A stretch of 64,000 bases of DNA from Sphingomonas sp. DG1-23 (GCF_030730875.1 NZ_JAVAMA010000004.1:310001-374000), one strand, 5' to 3'. Numbered from the stretch's first letter, positions 1 through 11,981 are shown. Notes: generated by a model not told the origin, from the sequence alone. Numbers and translations are program-made.

Positions 1-27
1 AAGTACGGCGCCAAGCGTCCGAAGTAA
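1..27 (+). CDS. rpsL: 30S ribosomal protein S12, 3' end only
   Basis: The first nine codons of the window read KYGAKRPK followed by TAA. This is the usual C-terminus of S12, the small-subunit protein at the decoding centre. Only this tail is visible; the rest lies upstream. The position directly before rpsG, fusA and tuf is the standard str operon order and supports the call despite the short sequence. Confidence 0.85.
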   Translation, partial: KYGAKRPK

Positions 28-81
28 GCCGGCCGGCTTATGCCCGCCATTCACGGCTGAAGTTTAGAAGGAAGATATCAG

Positions 82-552
82 ATGGCTCGTCGTCGTCGTC
101 CCGAAAAGCGGGAAATCCTGCCTGATCCCGTGTACGGGGATGAGGTCCTTTCGAAGTTCATGAACTCGGTGATGCTGGACGGCAAGAAGTCCGTCGCCGA
201 GAACATCGTCTATTCGGCGCTCGAAACCGTCGAGCAGCGCGCCAAGCGCGAGCCGATCGGCGTGTTCCATGACGCGCTCAACAACATCAAGCCGGGCATC
301 GAGGTCCGTTCGCGCCGCGTCGGCGGTGCGACCTACCAGGTTCCCGTCGAGGTCCGCCCGGAGCGTGCCCAGGCACTTGCGATCCGCTGGCTGATCTCGT
401 CTGCGCGCAACCGCAGCGAGCACACCATGTCGGCCCGCCTCTCGGGCGAGCTGCTGGACGCCTCGAACAATCGCGGCAACGCGGTGAAGAAGCGCGAAGA
501 CACCCATCGTATGGCCGAAGCGAACCGCGCCTTCAGCCACTACCGCTGGTAA
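82..552 (+). CDS. rpsG: 30S ribosomal protein S7
   Basis: 156 residues, the normal bacterial length. S7 binds the 3' domain of 16S rRNA and nucleates assembly of the small-subunit head. The N-terminal [16 protein letters not shown], the central [13 protein letters not shown] and the C-terminal [15 protein letters not shown] are characteristic. The ATG is preceded by a GAAGGAAG Shine-Dalgarno (SD) sequence. It is the second gene of the str operon. A stable hairpin lies between it and fusA. Confidence 0.97.
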   Translation: MARRRRPEKREILPDPVYGDEVLSKFMNSVMLDGKKSVAENIVYSALETVEQRAKREPIGVFHDALNNIKPGIEVRSRRVGGATYQVPVEVRPERAQALAIRWLISSARNRSEHTMSARLSGELLDASNNRGNAVKKREDTHRMAEANRAFSHYRW

Positions 553-567
553 TTTTCGTACCTACAT

Positions 568-594
568 GGGGTGGGAGTTTCGGCTCTCACCCCA
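568..594 (+). other. hairpin in the rpsG-fusA gap
   Basis: GGGGTGGGAG and CTCTCACCCC pair over 10 bp (one G-T pair) around a TTTCGG loop. No T-run follows, so it is more likely an mRNA stability or attenuation element than a full terminator. It is followed at 602-628 by a degenerate copy of the TTCGCCC-GAGCTTGTCGA-GGGC repeat that recurs at 16817, 18310 and 58175. Confidence 0.5.
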
Positions 595-739
595 ATTACC
601 GTTCGCCCCGAGCTTGTCGAGGGGCGGTCTCGCGACCGAGAGGCGCCTTCGGATTCGGTCCGGCGCCCGCGCGAACGGATGAGGGTGTAAGTCCCTCGCA
701 AATTTTAGCCCGCCGCCCGTCGGCACAGGAGTGAACATC

Positions 740-2836
<2,097 letters not shown>

Positions 2837-2915
2837 CCTGAAATGAGTCGTTAAGGGGCCGCGTTCGCGTGGCGCCCTGACCGGCCGCGAAATTGATCTA
2901 GAAGGTAGGAAAACA

Positions 2916-4112
2916 ATGGCGAAGGCAAAGTTTGAGCGGAACAAGCCGCACCTCAACATCGGCACCATCGGTCACGTCGATCACGGCAAGACCTCGCTGA
3001 CCGCCGCGATCACCAAGATTCTGGCGGAGAACGTCGCGGGCAACGCGGCCGTCGACTTCGCCAACATCGACAAGGCGCCGGAAGAGCGCGAGCGCGGCAT
3101 CACGATCTCGACCGCGCACGTCGAGTATGAGACCACTGCGCGCCACTATGCGCACGTCGATTGCCCGGGCCACGCCGACTATGTGAAGAACATGATCACC
3201 GGCGCCGCGCAGATGGACGGCGCGATCCTCGTGGTCGCCGCCACCGACGGCCCGATGCCGCAGACCAAGGAGCACATCCTGCTCGCCCGCCAGGTCGGCG
3301 TGCCGACGATGGTCGTGTTCCTCAACAAGGTCGATCTGGTCGACGACGAGGAAATCCTCGAGCTGGTCGAGATGGAAATCCGCGAAGAGCTCAGCAAGCG
3401 CGAGTTCGACGGCGACAACATTCCGATCATCCGTGGTTCGGCGACCGCCGCGCTTTCGGGTTCGGACGACAAGCTCGGCAAGGACGCGATCCTCGCGCTC
3501 ATGTCGGCAGTCGACGAGTCGATCCCGCAGCCCGAGCGCCCGCTCGACAAGCCGTTCATGATGCCGATCGAGGACGTGTTCTCGATCTCGGGTCGCGGCA
3601 CCGTGGTCACCGGCCGCGTCGAGACCGGCATCGTCAAGGTCGGCGAGGAAGTCGAGATCGTCGGCATCCAGGAGTCGGTCCGCAAGACCACCGTCACCGG
3701 CGTCGAGATGTTCCGCAAGCTGCTCGATCAGGGCCAGGCCGGCGACAATATCGGCGCGCTGATCCGCGGCGTCGGCCGTGAAGAAGTCGAGCGTGGCCAG
3801 GTTCTCGCCAAGCCGGGTTCGATCAAGCCGCACACCGACTTCAAGTCGGAAGTGTACGTGCTGTCGAAGGACGAGGGTGGCCGTCACACGCCGTTCTTCG
3901 CCAATTATCGCCCGCAGTTCTACTTCCGCACCACCGACGTCACCGGCACGATCGAGCTGCCGGAAGGCACCGAGATGGTGATGCCGGGCGACAACGTCGC
4001 ACTGGGCATCAAGCTCATCGCGCCGATCGCCATGGACGTCGGTCAGCGCTTCACGATCCGCGAAGGCGGCCGCACCGTCGGTGCAGGCGTCGTCGCCGAG
4101 ATCCAGAAGTAA
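2916..4112 (+). CDS. tuf: elongation factor Tu
   Basis: 398 residues, slightly longer than E. coli EF-Tu. It carries aminoacyl-tRNA to the ribosomal A site. Visible motifs are [11 protein letters not shown] (P-loop), [12 protein letters not shown] (G3), NKVDLVDD (G4), the switch region ERGITIST, and the conserved C-terminal [13 protein letters not shown]. It begins [16 protein letters not shown] after an AAGGTAGG SD sequence. It closes the str operon and is followed by a strong terminator. No second tuf copy is in this window. Confidence 0.98.
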   Translation: MAKAKFERNKPHLNIGTIGHVDHGKTSLTAAITKILAENVAGNAAVDFANIDKAPEERERGITISTAHVEYETTARHYAHVDCPGHADYVKNMITGAAQMDGAILVVAATDGPMPQTKEHILLARQVGVPTMVVFLNKVDLVDDEEILELVEMEIREELSKREFDGDNIPIIRGSATAALSGSDDKLGKDAILALMSAVDESIPQPERPLDKPFMMPIEDVFSISGRGTVVTGRVETGIVKVGEEVEIVGIQESVRKTTVTGVEMFRKLLDQGQAGDNIGALIRGVGREEVERGQVLAKPGSIKPHTDFKSEVYVLSKDEGGRHTPFFANYRPQFYFRTTDVTGTIELPEGTEMVMPGDNVALGIKLIAPIAMDVGQRFTIREGGRTVGAGVVAEIQK

Positions 4113-4140
4113 GCTTCGCCCTTTAGGGTAAGGTTCGAAG

Positions 4141-4173
4141 AGCCCGGTCTCCCCCAGCGGAGGCCGGGCTTTT
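4141..4173 (+). terminator. Rho-independent terminator after tuf
   Basis: AGCCCGGTCTCC pairs with GGAGGCCGGGCT (one mismatch) and is followed directly by TTTCGTTTGT. It separates the str cluster from the S10 cluster, so rpsJ must be served by readthrough or its own promoter. Confidence 0.85.
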
Positions 4174-4204
4174 CGTTTGTGGGGTCGCGTTCGCAATCCT
4201 TCCT

Positions 4205-4285
4205 CGTCACCCCGGCCTTGAGCCGGGGTCCCGCTTGATCGATGCGGTTGAAGAAGCGGGATCCCGGCTCAAGGCCGGGATGACG
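4205..4285. repeat. REP-like intergenic palindrome, copy 1
   Basis: A long imperfect inverted repeat. The left arm is CGTCACCCCGGCCTTGAGCC and the right arm GGCTCAAGGCCGGGATGACG, with a second inner pairing CCCGCTT / AAGCGGG. Related palindromes occur at 47119, 47681 and 55725, always between genes. It could fold into a large stem-loop in RNA. Confidence 0.75.
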
Positions 4286-4384
4286 AAGAGTTGAACGGCT
4301 TGTGCTGACCTAGGGGTGCCGCCGACGTGGACCTTGCCTCCATAACCTCTTGACCGAAGCACCCGCTTCTTCTGTCCTGCAGCG

Positions 4385-4765
4385 ATGGAGCAGGGCGGGT
4401 GGGTCTATATCATGGCGGACCGCTACCGTGGCGGGATGTACACGGGCGTCACGGCGAACCTGGCCGCACGAGTGCACCAGCATCGCACCGGCGACGGTTC
4501 GGACTTCTGCAGGCGCTATGGTCTCGACCGACTCGTCTGGGCGGAGCACGCTCCGGATATCATCGACGCGATCGCCCACGAGAAGCGCGTCAAGCGGTGG
4601 CGACGGGAGTAGAAATTCGCACTGATCGAGCGAGCCAATCCCGAGTGGCGAGATTTAGCCGACACGTTCCTTGAAGGCGTCGGAGGAAAGAGCTGGACCG
4701 CGGGTCGAGCCCAGGGTGACGCAGAAGGGGAGGTCGGGCGCAGATTTCACGCGCCAACCCCTTGA
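4385..4765 (+). pseudogene. GIY-YIG family endonuclease, broken by an in-frame TAG
   Basis: The first 75 codons encode WVYIMADRYRGGMYTGVTAN (the GIY-YIG core is VYI...MYTGV), then HQHR and EKRVKRWRRE, matching the small UvrC-like GIY-YIG (YhbQ/DUF123-like) family. The frame then meets TAG at 4610-4612 and reads on in the same frame as KFALIERANPEWRDLAD to TGA at 4763. Family members continue exactly so (KRWRR-W-K..LI...NPEWRDL), so the TAG most likely replaced a TGG tryptophan codon. The 75-residue product would lack the last conserved motif. The first half could still be translated. Confidence 0.8.
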
Positions 4766-4862
4766 TCCGAATCGCTTCCCCGTGTAGGGGCCGCGCCTCA
4801 GTTTCGTTCAACACAGCAAGAGCCTCGATTACGGGGCCCGCTCTTTCGCATCGGTAGGACCC

Positions 4863-5174
4863 ATGGAAACGCAGAATATCCGCATTCGCCTGAAGGCGTT
4901 CGATCATCGCGTGCTCGACCAGGCTGCCGGCGACATCGCCGACACCGCGCGTCGCACCGGCGCTCTCATCCGTGGTCCGATCCCGCTGCCCACGCACATC
5001 GACAAGTTCACCGTCAACCGCGGCCCGCACATCGACAAGAAGTCGCGCGAGCAGTTCGAGACGCGCACCTACAAGCGCATGCTCGACATCGTTCAGCCGA
5101 CCCCGCAGACGGTCGACGCGCTGATGAAGCTCGACCTCGCCGCCGGCGTTGACGTGGAGATCAAGCTGGCGTAA
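4863..5174 (+). CDS. rpsJ: 30S ribosomal protein S10
   Basis: 103 residues, normal length. S10 is a small-subunit head protein and also the NusE component of antitermination complexes. Diagnostic stretches are [32 protein letters not shown] and [16 protein letters not shown]. It begins with ATG after a GGTAGGA SD sequence. It is the first gene of the S10 cluster, here cut off from tuf by a terminator, a palindrome and a GIY-YIG pseudogene. Confidence 0.97.
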   Translation: METQNIRIRLKAFDHRVLDQAAGDIADTARRTGALIRGPIPLPTHIDKFTVNRGPHIDKKSREQFETRTYKRMLDIVQPTPQTVDALMKLDLAAGVDVEIKLA

Positions 5175-5450
5175 TGCGCCGCCTCCACGTGAGATTCGCG
5201 ATTCTCCGCTAAGGAGATTCGCTGGTTCCTCGACCGGATCGATCTCGATCCAACGCAAGGAACACGAGAGCGCCAAGGCGCACTCAACTACGAGATGGGA
5301 TACCGCCGGGCTTGCCCGGGTCTGCGTCCCCCGTCGTTTCCGCCTTCTGGTGGAAACTCAGCCCAGACGGGGGCTCGCATCGAATTTTGGGTTGAGGCAC
5401 GCACCCGAGGGAATGGTCCCGAGGGTGCCTATGCATAGGAGCATAAGATC
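5175..5450 (+). promoter_or_regulatory. 276-nt rpsJ-rplC gap, possible leader structure
   Basis: No convincing coding sequence. The gap is unusually long for neighbours that are normally a few tens of bases apart. It holds several potential stems: CTCCGCTAAGGAG near 5203, CCCCCGTC...GACGGGGGC around 5328-5376, and GCACCC...GGGTGC at 5400-5427, ending about 12 nt before the rplC SD (TAGGAG). The structures could be an autoregulatory leader, but I cannot name a known class. Confidence 0.4.
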
Positions 5451-6209
5451 ATGCGCACTGGCGTGATCGCGAAGAAGTTGGGGATGACCCGCCTGTTCCA
5501 GGACGACGGCCGCCACGTGCCGGTCACCGTTCTGGCACTCGAAGGCGTTCAGGTCGTCTCGGTTCGCGAACAAGATCGTGACGGCTACACCGCCGTCCAG
5601 CTCGGCGCCGGCTCGGCGAAGAGCAAGAACGTTTCCAAGCCGCAGCGCGGCCACTTCGGCAAGGCCGAAGTCGAGCCCAAGGCGGTGGTCCACGAGTTCC
5701 GCGTCGACGCCGACGGCCTGCTCGAAGTGGGCGCCGAAATTTCGGCCGACCATTATGTCGCCGGCCAGTTCGTCGACATCCAGGGCAAGACCCAGGGCAA
5801 GGGCTTCCAGGGCGGCATGAAGCGCTGGGGCTTCGGCGGTCTGCGCGCCACCCACGGCGTCTCGGTCTCGCACCGTTCGCTCGGTTCGACCGGTCAGCGC
5901 CAGGATCCGGGCAAGGTCTTCAAGAACAAGAAGATGGCCGGCCACATGGGCGACAAGTATCGCACCCAGCAGAATCTCGAGATCGTCGGCACCGACGTCG
6001 AGCGCGGCCTGATCTTCGTCAAGGGCTCGGTCCCTGGCTCGAAGGGTGGCTGGCTGTTCGTCAAGGACGCCGTCAAGGTCGACCGCCATGCGGACGCGCC
6101 GTTCCCGGCCGGCCTCAAGCAGGTTGCCAACAACAACGACGCCGCCCCCGCGGAAACCCCGGCCGACACGGTCGAGGCTCCCGAGGCGACCGAAGGCCAG
6201 GAGGGCTGA
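5451..6209 (+). CDS. rplC: 50S ribosomal protein L3
   Basis: 252 residues. L3 binds near the 3' end of 23S rRNA and helps nucleate large-subunit assembly. It starts [16 protein letters not shown] and carries the conserved [16 protein letters not shown] and [20 protein letters not shown]. The last ~35 residues form an Ala/Pro/Glu-rich acidic tail ([18 protein letters not shown]) longer than in E. coli L3 (209 aa); such tails are common in related alphaproteobacteria. It is separated from rplD by 2 nt. Confidence 0.97.
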   Translation: MRTGVIAKKLGMTRLFQDDGRHVPVTVLALEGVQVVSVREQDRDGYTAVQLGAGSAKSKNVSKPQRGHFGKAEVEPKAVVHEFRVDADGLLEVGAEISADHYVAGQFVDIQGKTQGKGFQGGMKRWGFGGLRATHGVSVSHRSLGSTGQRQDPGKVFKNKKMAGHMGDKYRTQQNLEIVGTDVERGLIFVKGSVPGSKGGWLFVKDAVKVDRHADAPFPAGLKQVANNNDAAPAETPADTVEAPEATEGQEG

Positions 6210-6211
6210 AC

Positions 6212-6841
6212 GTGAAGGTCAAGGTTCAATCCTTCGACGCCAAGGCGAAGGCCGCGGACATCGAGCTCAACGACGAGGTCTTCGGCCTCGATCCGCGCGC
6301 CGACATCCTGCATCGGGTCGTCACCTGGCAGCTCGAGAAGCGCCGCGAGACGGCACGTGGCACGCGCGAGCGCGCCGACGTCGCCCGCACCGGCAAGAAG
6401 TTCGGTCGCCAGAAGGGTGGCGGTACCGCCCGTCACGGCGATCGCCGCGCTCCGGTGTTCATCGGCGGTGGTAAGGCGCACGGCGCCCGCGTCCGCGACT
6501 TCAATCCGTCGCTGAACAAGAAGATCCGCGCGCTCGGCCTCAAGATGGCGCTTTCGAGCCATGCCAAGGCCGGCTCGCTGATCGTCATGGACAGCCTGAC
6601 GGTTGCCGACAGCAAGACCAAGACGCTGCTCGGCAGCCTCGAGACGCTGAACTTCGGCAAGAAGACGCTGGTGATCGACGGCGACGCCGTCGAGAACAGC
6701 TTCGCGCTGGCCGCCGGCAACCTGCACACGGTCAACGTGCTGCCGGCCCAGGGCGCCAACGTCTACGACATCCTGAAGAGCGACACGCTGGTCCTGACCC
6801 GCGCTGCCGTCGAGAAGCTGGAGGCGCGCTTCAATGGCTAA
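6212..6841 (+). CDS. rplD: 50S ribosomal protein L4
   Basis: 209 residues, starting at GTG two bases after the rplC stop. L4 lines the nascent peptide exit tunnel and in enterobacteria also represses the S10 operon. Conserved parts are [20 protein letters not shown] (tunnel loop), [20 protein letters not shown] and the C-terminal [17 protein letters not shown]. The GTG start gives the family's usual first residues [10 protein letters not shown]. The 3' end overlaps rplW by 8 nt, implying translational coupling. Confidence 0.96.
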   Translation: MKVKVQSFDAKAKAADIELNDEVFGLDPRADILHRVVTWQLEKRRETARGTRERADVARTGKKFGRQKGGGTARHGDRRAPVFIGGGKAHGARVRDFNPSLNKKIRALGLKMALSSHAKAGSLIVMDSLTVADSKTKTLLGSLETLNFGKKTLVIDGDAVENSFALAAGNLHTVNVLPAQGANVYDILKSDTLVLTRAAVEKLEARFNG

Positions 6842-7154
6842 GAAGCAGAAGGACGCGATCGACAACCGTCATTATGACGTGATCGTCGCGCCGCACATCA
6901 CCGAGAAGTCGACGCTCGTCTCCGAGCACAACGCCGTTGTGTTCAAGGTCGCCGGCGACGCCACCAAGCCTGAGATCAAGGCCGCCGTCGAGGCGCTCTG
7001 GAACGTCAAGGTGACCGGCGTCAACACGATCGTCCAGAAGGGCAAGACCAAGCGCTGGAAGGGTGCTCCCTACAAGCGCTCCGACATGAAGAAGGCAATC
7101 GTGACGCTCGCCGACGGTGAGCAGATCGACGTGACCTCGGGGGTCAATTCGTAA
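6834..7154 (+). CDS. rplW: 50S ribosomal protein L23
   Basis: 106 residues. L23 sits at the tunnel exit and docks trigger factor and SRP. The signature [16 protein letters not shown] is at the N-terminus, followed by [21 protein letters not shown] and [15 protein letters not shown]. The ATG lies inside the end of rplD, and the stop shares a base with the rplB start (TAATG). Confidence 0.97.
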   Translation: MAKKQKDAIDNRHYDVIVAPHITEKSTLVSEHNAVVFKVAGDATKPEIKAAVEALWNVKVTGVNTIVQKGKTKRWKGAPYKRSDMKKAIVTLADGEQIDVTSGVNS

Positions 7155-8005
7155 TGGCACTCAAGAATTATAACCCGACGTCGCCTGGCGTCCGCGGCCT
7201 GATCCTGATCGACCGTTCGAGCCTGTACAAGGGTCGTCCGGTCAAGGCGCTCACCGAGGGCAAGACCAAGACCGGCGGTCGCAACAACAAGGGCCACGTG
7301 ACCTCGCGCGGCATCGCCGGCGGGCACAAGCAGCGCTATCGCATCGTCGATTTCAAGCGCCGGCTGTGGGATGCCGAGGGCACCGTCGAGCGGATCGAGT
7401 ACGATCCCAATCGCACCGCCTTCATCGCGCTGATCAACTACGGCGCCGATGCGAACGGCAAGGACCGCGTCGCCTACATCATCGCGCCGCAGCGCCTCGC
7501 TGTCGGCGACAAGGTGATCGCCGGCAAGAAGACCGACGTGAAGCCGGGCAACGCCATGGAGCTGGGCTCGATGCCGGTCGGCACCATCGTCCACAACGTG
7601 GAGATGAAGCCGGGCAAGGGCGGTCAGATCGCCCGTTCGGCAGGCACCTATGTCCAGGTCGTCGGTCGTGACCGCGGCATGGTCATCGTCCGCCTCAACT
7701 CGGGCGAGCAGCGTTACATCCATGCGAACTGCATGGCGACGGTTGGTGCGGTGTCGAACCCCGACAACCAGAACCAGAATCTCGGCAAGGCCGGCCGCAA
7801 TCGCTGGAAGGGCATCCGCCCGCTGACGCGCGGTGTCGCGAAGAACCCGGTCGACCATCCGCACGGCGGTGGTGAAGGCCGGACCTCGGGCGGCCGTCAT
7901 CCGGTCACCCCGTGGGGCAAGCCGACCAAGGGTGCGCGCACCCGCCACAACAAGGCGACGGACAAGATGATCATCCGTTCGCGTCACGCCAAGAAGAAGG
8001 GCTAA
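7154..8005 (+). CDS. rplB: 50S ribosomal protein L2
   Basis: 283 residues, slightly longer than E. coli L2. L2 is needed for subunit association and lies next to the peptidyl transferase centre. Conserved segments include [20 protein letters not shown], the [13 protein letters not shown] motif, and the [20 protein letters not shown] loop with the functionally important histidine. The ATG overlaps the rplW stop by one base. Confidence 0.98.
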   Translation: MALKNYNPTSPGVRGLILIDRSSLYKGRPVKALTEGKTKTGGRNNKGHVTSRGIAGGHKQRYRIVDFKRRLWDAEGTVERIEYDPNRTAFIALINYGADANGKDRVAYIIAPQRLAVGDKVIAGKKTDVKPGNAMELGSMPVGTIVHNVEMKPGKGGQIARSAGTYVQVVGRDRGMVIVRLNSGEQRYIHANCMATVGAVSNPDNQNQNLGKAGRNRWKGIRPLTRGVAKNPVDHPHGGGEGRTSGGRHPVTPWGKPTKGARTRHNKATDKMIIRSRHAKKKG

Positions 8006-8011
8006 CCGCTC

Positions 8012-8287
8012 ATGGCTCGTTCCGTCTGGAAGGGTCCTTTCGTGGACCTCCACCTCCTGAAGAAGGCGCAGACCGCGCAGGAGACCAACGCGCGTGCGCC
8101 GATCAAGACCTGGTCGCGCCGCTCGACGATCCTCCCCGACTTCGTCGGCCTGACCTTCAGCGTCTATAACGGCCGCAAGTTCGTGCCGGTGTCGGTCAAC
8201 GAAGACATGGTCGGCATGAAGCTGGGCGAGTTCGCTCCGACCCGCTTCTTCCCCGGCCACGCTGCCGACAAGAAGGGTAAGCGCTAA
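8012..8287 (+). CDS. rpsS: 30S ribosomal protein S19
   Basis: 91 residues. S19 forms a dimer with S13 in the small-subunit head and contacts A-site tRNA. It begins [19 protein letters not shown] and contains [20 protein letters not shown], then the conserved [15 protein letters not shown]. The gap to rplB is 6 nt. The stop overlaps the rplV start by one base. Confidence 0.97.
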   Translation: MARSVWKGPFVDLHLLKKAQTAQETNARAPIKTWSRRSTILPDFVGLTFSVYNGRKFVPVSVNEDMVGMKLGEFAPTRFFPGHAADKKGKR

Positions 8288-8664
8288 TGTCCAAGCCCCA
8301 GGCACCCCGCAAGGTCGGCGACAAGGAAGCGCTGGCGGTTGCAACCCAGATCCGCGGTTCGGCCCAGAAGCTGAACCTCGTCGCGGGCCTCATCCGCGGC
8401 CGCAAGGCCGGTGAGGCGCTGAACATCCTTCAGTTCTCCACCAAGGCGATGGCGGTCGACGCGCGCAAGGTGCTGGCCTCGGCCATCGCCAATGCGGAAA
8501 ACAACCACAACCTCGACGTCGACGCGCTCGTCGTCGCCGAGGCCTCGGTCGGCAAGTCGATCACGATGAAGCGTTTCGCGACCCGCGGCCGTGGCAAGTC
8601 CACCCGCATCCTGAAGCCGTTCAGCCGTCTTCGCATCGTCGTCCGCGAGCAGGAAGAAGCATAA
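8287..8664 (+). CDS. rplV: 50S ribosomal protein L22
   Basis: 125 residues. L22 has a long loop reaching into the exit tunnel, a site of macrolide resistance mutations. Conserved stretches are [36 protein letters not shown], and the tunnel loop [23 protein letters not shown] overlaps the rpsS stop by one base, and its own stop overlaps rpsC by one base. Confidence 0.97.
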   Translation: MSKPQAPRKVGDKEALAVATQIRGSAQKLNLVAGLIRGRKAGEALNILQFSTKAMAVDARKVLASAIANAENNHNLDVDALVVAEASVGKSITMKRFATRGRGKSTRILKPFSRLRIVVREQEEA

Positions 8665-9371
8665 TGGGTCACAAGAGCAACCCGATCGGTCTGCGTCTCC
8701 AGATCAACCGCACCTGGGACAGCCGCTGGTTCGCCGAGGGCGCCGATTACGGCCGTCTCCTCATCGAGGACCTCAAGATCCGCAAGTACATCCTGAAGAC
8801 GCTGCCCCAGGCCGCGATCTCCAAGGTGGTGATCGAGCGCCCGGCCAAGCTGTGCCGCGTGTCGATCTATGCGGCCCGTCCCGGTGTGATCATCGGCAAG
8901 AAGGGCTCGGACATCGAGAAGCTGCGCAAGACGCTCGGCGCGATGACCTCGTCCGACGTGTCGCTGAACATCGTCGAGATCCGCAAGCCCGAAGTCGACG
9001 CCAAGCTCGTCGCGCAGGGCATCGCCGATCAGCTGGAGCGCCGCATCGCGTTCCGTCGCGCCATGAAGCGCGCCGTTCAGTCGGCGATGCGTCTGGGCGC
9101 TGACGGTATCCGCGTCGCATGTGGCGGCCGTCTCGGCGGCGCCGAGATCGCGCGTTCGGAAGGCTATCGCGAAGGCCGGGTGCCGCTGCACACGCTGCGC
9201 GCCAACCTCGACTACGCCGAGGCCGAGGCCCACACCGCTTATGGCGTGTGCGGCGTCAAGGTCTGGATCTTCAAGGGCGAGATCCTCGGCCACGATCCCA
9301 TGGCGCAGGACCGGCTCAACATGGAGGCCCAGACCTCCGGCGTGCGCCCCGCGCGCGACGATCGTCGCTAA
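8664..9371 (+). CDS. rpsC: 30S ribosomal protein S3
   Basis: 235 residues. S3 contributes to the mRNA entry channel and helicase function. The start [20 protein letters not shown] is canonical. The KH domain shows [16 protein letters not shown], and the C-terminal domain shows [20 protein letters not shown] and [16 protein letters not shown]. It is separated from rplP by 14 nt containing GGGAGTAGAGAG. Confidence 0.97.
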   Translation: MGHKSNPIGLRLQINRTWDSRWFAEGADYGRLLIEDLKIRKYILKTLPQAAISKVVIERPAKLCRVSIYAARPGVIIGKKGSDIEKLRKTLGAMTSSDVSLNIVEIRKPEVDAKLVAQGIADQLERRIAFRRAMKRAVQSAMRLGADGIRVACGGRLGGAEIARSEGYREGRVPLHTLRANLDYAEAEAHTAYGVCGVKVWIFKGEILGHDPMAQDRLNMEAQTSGVRPARDDRR

Positions 9372-9385
9372 GGGAGTAGAGAGAA

Positions 9386-9817
9386 ATGCTGCAACCGAAG
9401 CGCACCAAGTTCCGCAAGGCGTTCAAGGGCCGGATTTCCGGCGACGCCAAGGGCGGCACCTCGCTCAACTTCGGGTCCTACGGCCTGAAGGCGATGGAGC
9501 CGGATCGGATCACCGCGCGTCAGATCGAGGCGGCCCGCCGCGCGATCACGCGCCACATCAAGCGCCAGGGGCGCTTGTGGATCCGCATCTTCCCGGACGT
9601 TCCCGTGTCGTCGAAGCCGGCCGAAGTCCGCATGGGCTCGGGCAAGGGTTCGCCGGAATATTGGGCAGCCCGCGTCAAGCCCGGCCGCATCCTGTTCGAG
9701 CTGGACGGCGTTCCCGGCCCGCTCGCAGCGGAAGCGTTCGAGCGCGCGGCGATGAAGCTGCCGATCAAGGTCAAGGTTGTTGCCCGTCTCGGCGACACCT
9801 CGCACCTGGAGGGTTGA
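9386..9817 (+). CDS. rplP: 50S ribosomal protein L16
   Basis: 143 residues. L16 organises the A-site tRNA binding region of the large subunit. It begins [19 protein letters not shown] and includes [20 protein letters not shown], the [20 protein letters not shown] loop and [18 protein letters not shown]. It is co-directional and four bases upstream of rpmC. Confidence 0.97.
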   Translation: MLQPKRTKFRKAFKGRISGDAKGGTSLNFGSYGLKAMEPDRITARQIEAARRAITRHIKRQGRLWIRIFPDVPVSSKPAEVRMGSGKGSPEYWAARVKPGRILFELDGVPGPLAAEAFERAAMKLPIKVKVVARLGDTSHLEG

Positions 9818-9821
9818 TAGA

Positions 9822-10025
9822 ATGACCAAGCCAACCGATCTTCGTGCGAAGACCGACGACCAGCTGGGCGAAGAGCTCGGCAACCTGAAGCGCGAGGCAT
9901 TCAACCTGCGCTTCCAGGCCGCGACCAGCCAGCTCGAGAAGCCGAGCCGGGTCAAGGAAGTCCGTCGCGACATCGCGCGCATCAAGACGCTGCAGACCGA
10001 GCGTGCGCGCTCGGATGCGAAGTAA
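9822..10025 (+). CDS. rpmC: 50S ribosomal protein L29
   Basis: 67 residues. L29 sits at the tunnel exit beside L23. Sequence: [20 protein letters not shown], then [19 protein letters not shown] and [14 protein letters not shown], a two-helix coiled hairpin typical of the family. I start at ATG 9822 (upstream SD GGAGGG at 9808-9813) rather than at an in-frame ATG at 9777 that lies inside rplP and would add 15 unrelated residues. Confidence 0.96.
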   Translation: MTKPTDLRAKTDDQLGEELGNLKREAFNLRFQAATSQLEKPSRVKEVRRDIARIKTLQTERARSDAK

Positions 10026-10037
10026 GGAAACGAGACC

Positions 10038-10307
10038 ATGCCGAAGCGCGTGCTGACCGGGAACATTGTCTCGGACAAGGGCGACAAGACGGTCGTCGTG
10101 CTGGTGGAGCGTAAGGTCAAGCACCCGCTCTACGGCAAGATCATCCGTCGCTCGAAGAAGTACCACGCCCATGACGAGGGCAACGAGTATCATGAGGGCG
10201 AGACCGTGCGGATCGAGGAGATCGCGCCGATTTCGAAGCTCAAGACCTGGAAGGTGATCGAGCGGGTCAACACCCATGCGACGCCTGCCAAGAGCGACGC
10301 CGCTTAA
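10038..10307 (+). CDS. rpsQ: 30S ribosomal protein S17
   Basis: 89 residues. S17 is a primary 16S rRNA-binding protein of the small-subunit body. It reads [40 protein letters not shown] and the signature [19 protein letters not shown]. It is preceded by a GGAAACGAG SD region. A 73-nt gap with no coding sequence follows before rplN. Confidence 0.97.
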   Translation: MPKRVLTGNIVSDKGDKTVVVLVERKVKHPLYGKIIRRSKKYHAHDEGNEYHEGETVRIEEIAPISKLKTWKVIERVNTHATPAKSDAA

Positions 10308-10380
10308 GGGCTCGCGCCCCGGATTTTAACTGGAACCACCGGGCAGGTCCCGGCAGGCCGAACGAGAAGGAACCGGATCG

Positions 10381-10749
10381 ATGATCCAGATGCAATCCAA
10401 TCTCGACGTCGCTGATAACAGCGGCGCGAAGCGGGTGCAGTGCATCAAGGTGCTGGGCGGGTCGAAGCGTCGCTTCGCCGGCGTGGGCGACGTCATCGTC
10501 GTCAGCATCAAGGAAGCTGCTCCCCGCGGCAAGGTGAAGAAGGGCGACGTGCACCGTGCCGTCATCGTCCGCACCGCCAAGGATGTCCGTCGCAACGACG
10601 GCTCGGTGATCCGCTTCGACGGCAATGCCGCCGTGCTGGTCAACAAGAATGAGGAGCCGATCGGCACCCGTATCTTCGGGCCGGTGGTTCGCGAGCTGCG
10701 TTCGCGCGGCTTCATGAAGATCATTTCGCTCGCGCCCGAGGTGCTGTGA
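10381..10749 (+). CDS. rplN: 50S ribosomal protein L14
   Basis: 122 residues, exactly the usual length. L14 forms intersubunit bridges and is the docking site of the silencing factor RsfS. It begins [20 protein letters not shown] and contains [37 protein letters not shown] and SLAPEVL at the end. It is conventionally the first gene of the spc cluster. The SD GAGAAGGAA lies upstream. Confidence 0.98.
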   Translation: MIQMQSNLDVADNSGAKRVQCIKVLGGSKRRFAGVGDVIVVSIKEAAPRGKVKKGDVHRAVIVRTAKDVRRNDGSVIRFDGNAAVLVNKNEEPIGTRIFGPVVRELRSRGFMKIISLAPEVL

Positions 10750-11066
10750 TGGCTGCTGCCAAGATCAAGAAGGGTGACCAGGTCATCGTCCTGTCCGGCA
10801 AGGACAAGGGACGGACCGGTGAGGTCGTCAAGTCGCTGCCCAAGGACGGCAAGGTCGTCGTTTCGGGCGTCAATGTCGCGGTCCGCCACGTCAAGCCGAG
10901 CCAGGGCGATCCCCAGGGCGGGCTGAAGCGTTCGGAAGCGCCGATGCACATTTCGAAGGTCGCGCACGTGACCGCCGACGGCAAGCCGACGCGCGTTCGC
11001 TTCGAAGAGCGCGACGGCAAGAAGGTCCGCGTCGCGGTCAAGACCGGGGAGGTCATCAATGGCTGA
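10749..11066 (+). CDS. rplX: 50S ribosomal protein L24
   Basis: 105 residues. L24 is an early assembly initiator of the large subunit. The KOW motif is visible in [20 protein letters not shown], followed by [14 protein letters not shown] and [15 protein letters not shown]. The ATG at 10749 shares one base with the rplN stop (TGATG). An in-frame GTG three bases earlier is possible but less likely. The 3' end overlaps rplE by 8 nt. Confidence 0.96.
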   Translation: MAAAKIKKGDQVIVLSGKDKGRTGEVVKSLPKDGKVVVSGVNVAVRHVKPSQGDPQGGLKRSEAPMHISKVAHVTADGKPTRVRFEERDGKKVRVAVKTGEVING

Positions 11067-11646
11067 TAAGTATACCCCGCGCCTCAAGGGCCTGTACGAC
11101 GAGACCATCGCCAAGGCGATGACCGAGAAGTTCGGCTACAAGAACGTCATGGAAGTTCCGCGGATCGACAAGATCGTGCTGAACATGGGCGTTGGCGAGG
11201 CCACCCAGGACAAGAAGAAGGTCGAGCAGGCTGCTTCGGAGATGGAACTCATCGCCGGCCAGAAGCCCGTCATCGCCAAGGCGAAGAAGTCGATCGCACA
11301 GTTCAAGCTGCGCGAAGGCATGCCGATCGGTTGCAAGGTGACCCTGCGCCGCGAGCGGATGTACGAATTCCTCGACCGCTTCATCACGATCGCGCTGCCG
11401 CGCGTTCGCGATTTCCGTGGGCTGAACCCGAAGAGCTTCGACGGACGTGGCAATTATGCCTGCGGCCTCAAGGAGCAGCTCGTGTTCCCCGAGATCAACT
11501 ATGACCGCATCGACAAGGTGCGCGGCATGGACGTGATCGTCACCACCACCGCCAAGACCGACGACGAGGCGCGTGAGCTTCTTCGTCTCTTCGGCTTCCC
11601 GTTCCCGCAGGAAAATGCGGACGGCGAAGCGAAGCAGGCAGCGTAA
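11059..11646 (+). CDS. rplE: 50S ribosomal protein L5
   Basis: 195 residues, slightly longer than E. coli L5 at the C-terminus. L5 binds 5S rRNA in the central protuberance. Conserved pieces are [60 protein letters not shown] and [17 protein letters not shown]. The start codon lies within the last codons of rplX. Confidence 0.97.
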   Translation: MADKYTPRLKGLYDETIAKAMTEKFGYKNVMEVPRIDKIVLNMGVGEATQDKKKVEQAASEMELIAGQKPVIAKAKKSIAQFKLREGMPIGCKVTLRRERMYEFLDRFITIALPRVRDFRGLNPKSFDGRGNYACGLKEQLVFPEINYDRIDKVRGMDVIVTTTAKTDDEARELLRLFGFPFPQENADGEAKQAA

Positions 11647-11665
11647 GGGAAAGAGAACTTAAGTC

Positions 11666-11971
11666 ATGGCGAAACTGAGTTCCATCAACAAGAACGAGCG
11701 TCGCAAGCTGCTGGTGAAGAAGTATGCCGGCAAGTATGCGAAGCTGAAGGCGACCGCGAACGACGAGAGCTTGGACGATACCGAGCGCCTCATCGCGCGG
11801 CTGAAGATGGCCGAGATTCCGCGGAACGGTAACCCGACCCGCATTCGCAACCGTTGCGAGCTCACAGGCCGCCCGCGCGCCTATTACCGCAAGTTCCGTC
11901 TCGCACGCGTCATGCTGCGCGATCTGGCCAACAAGGGCCTGATCCCCGGCGTCACGAAGTCGAGCTGGTAA
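11666..11971 (+). CDS. rpsN: 30S ribosomal protein S14 (zinc-free type)
   Basis: 101 residues. S14 is a head protein near the A site. This is the long zinc-independent form: it lacks the CxxC...CxxC of short S14 and shows the alphaproteobacterial [20 protein letters not shown], then [20 protein letters not shown] and [21 protein letters not shown] short 19-nt spacer separates it from rplE. Confidence 0.97.
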   Translation: MAKLSSINKNERRKLLVKKYAGKYAKLKATANDESLDDTERLIARLKMAEIPRNGNPTRIRNRCELTGRPRAYYRKFRLARVMLRDLANKGLIPGVTKSSW

Positions 11972-11981
11972 GGACTACGAG

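Noticed and set aside
5149..5466. 105-residue open frame in the rpsJ-rplC gap
   Set aside because: Overlaps the rpsJ end and rplC start, no SD, Arg/Ser-rich, no family features.
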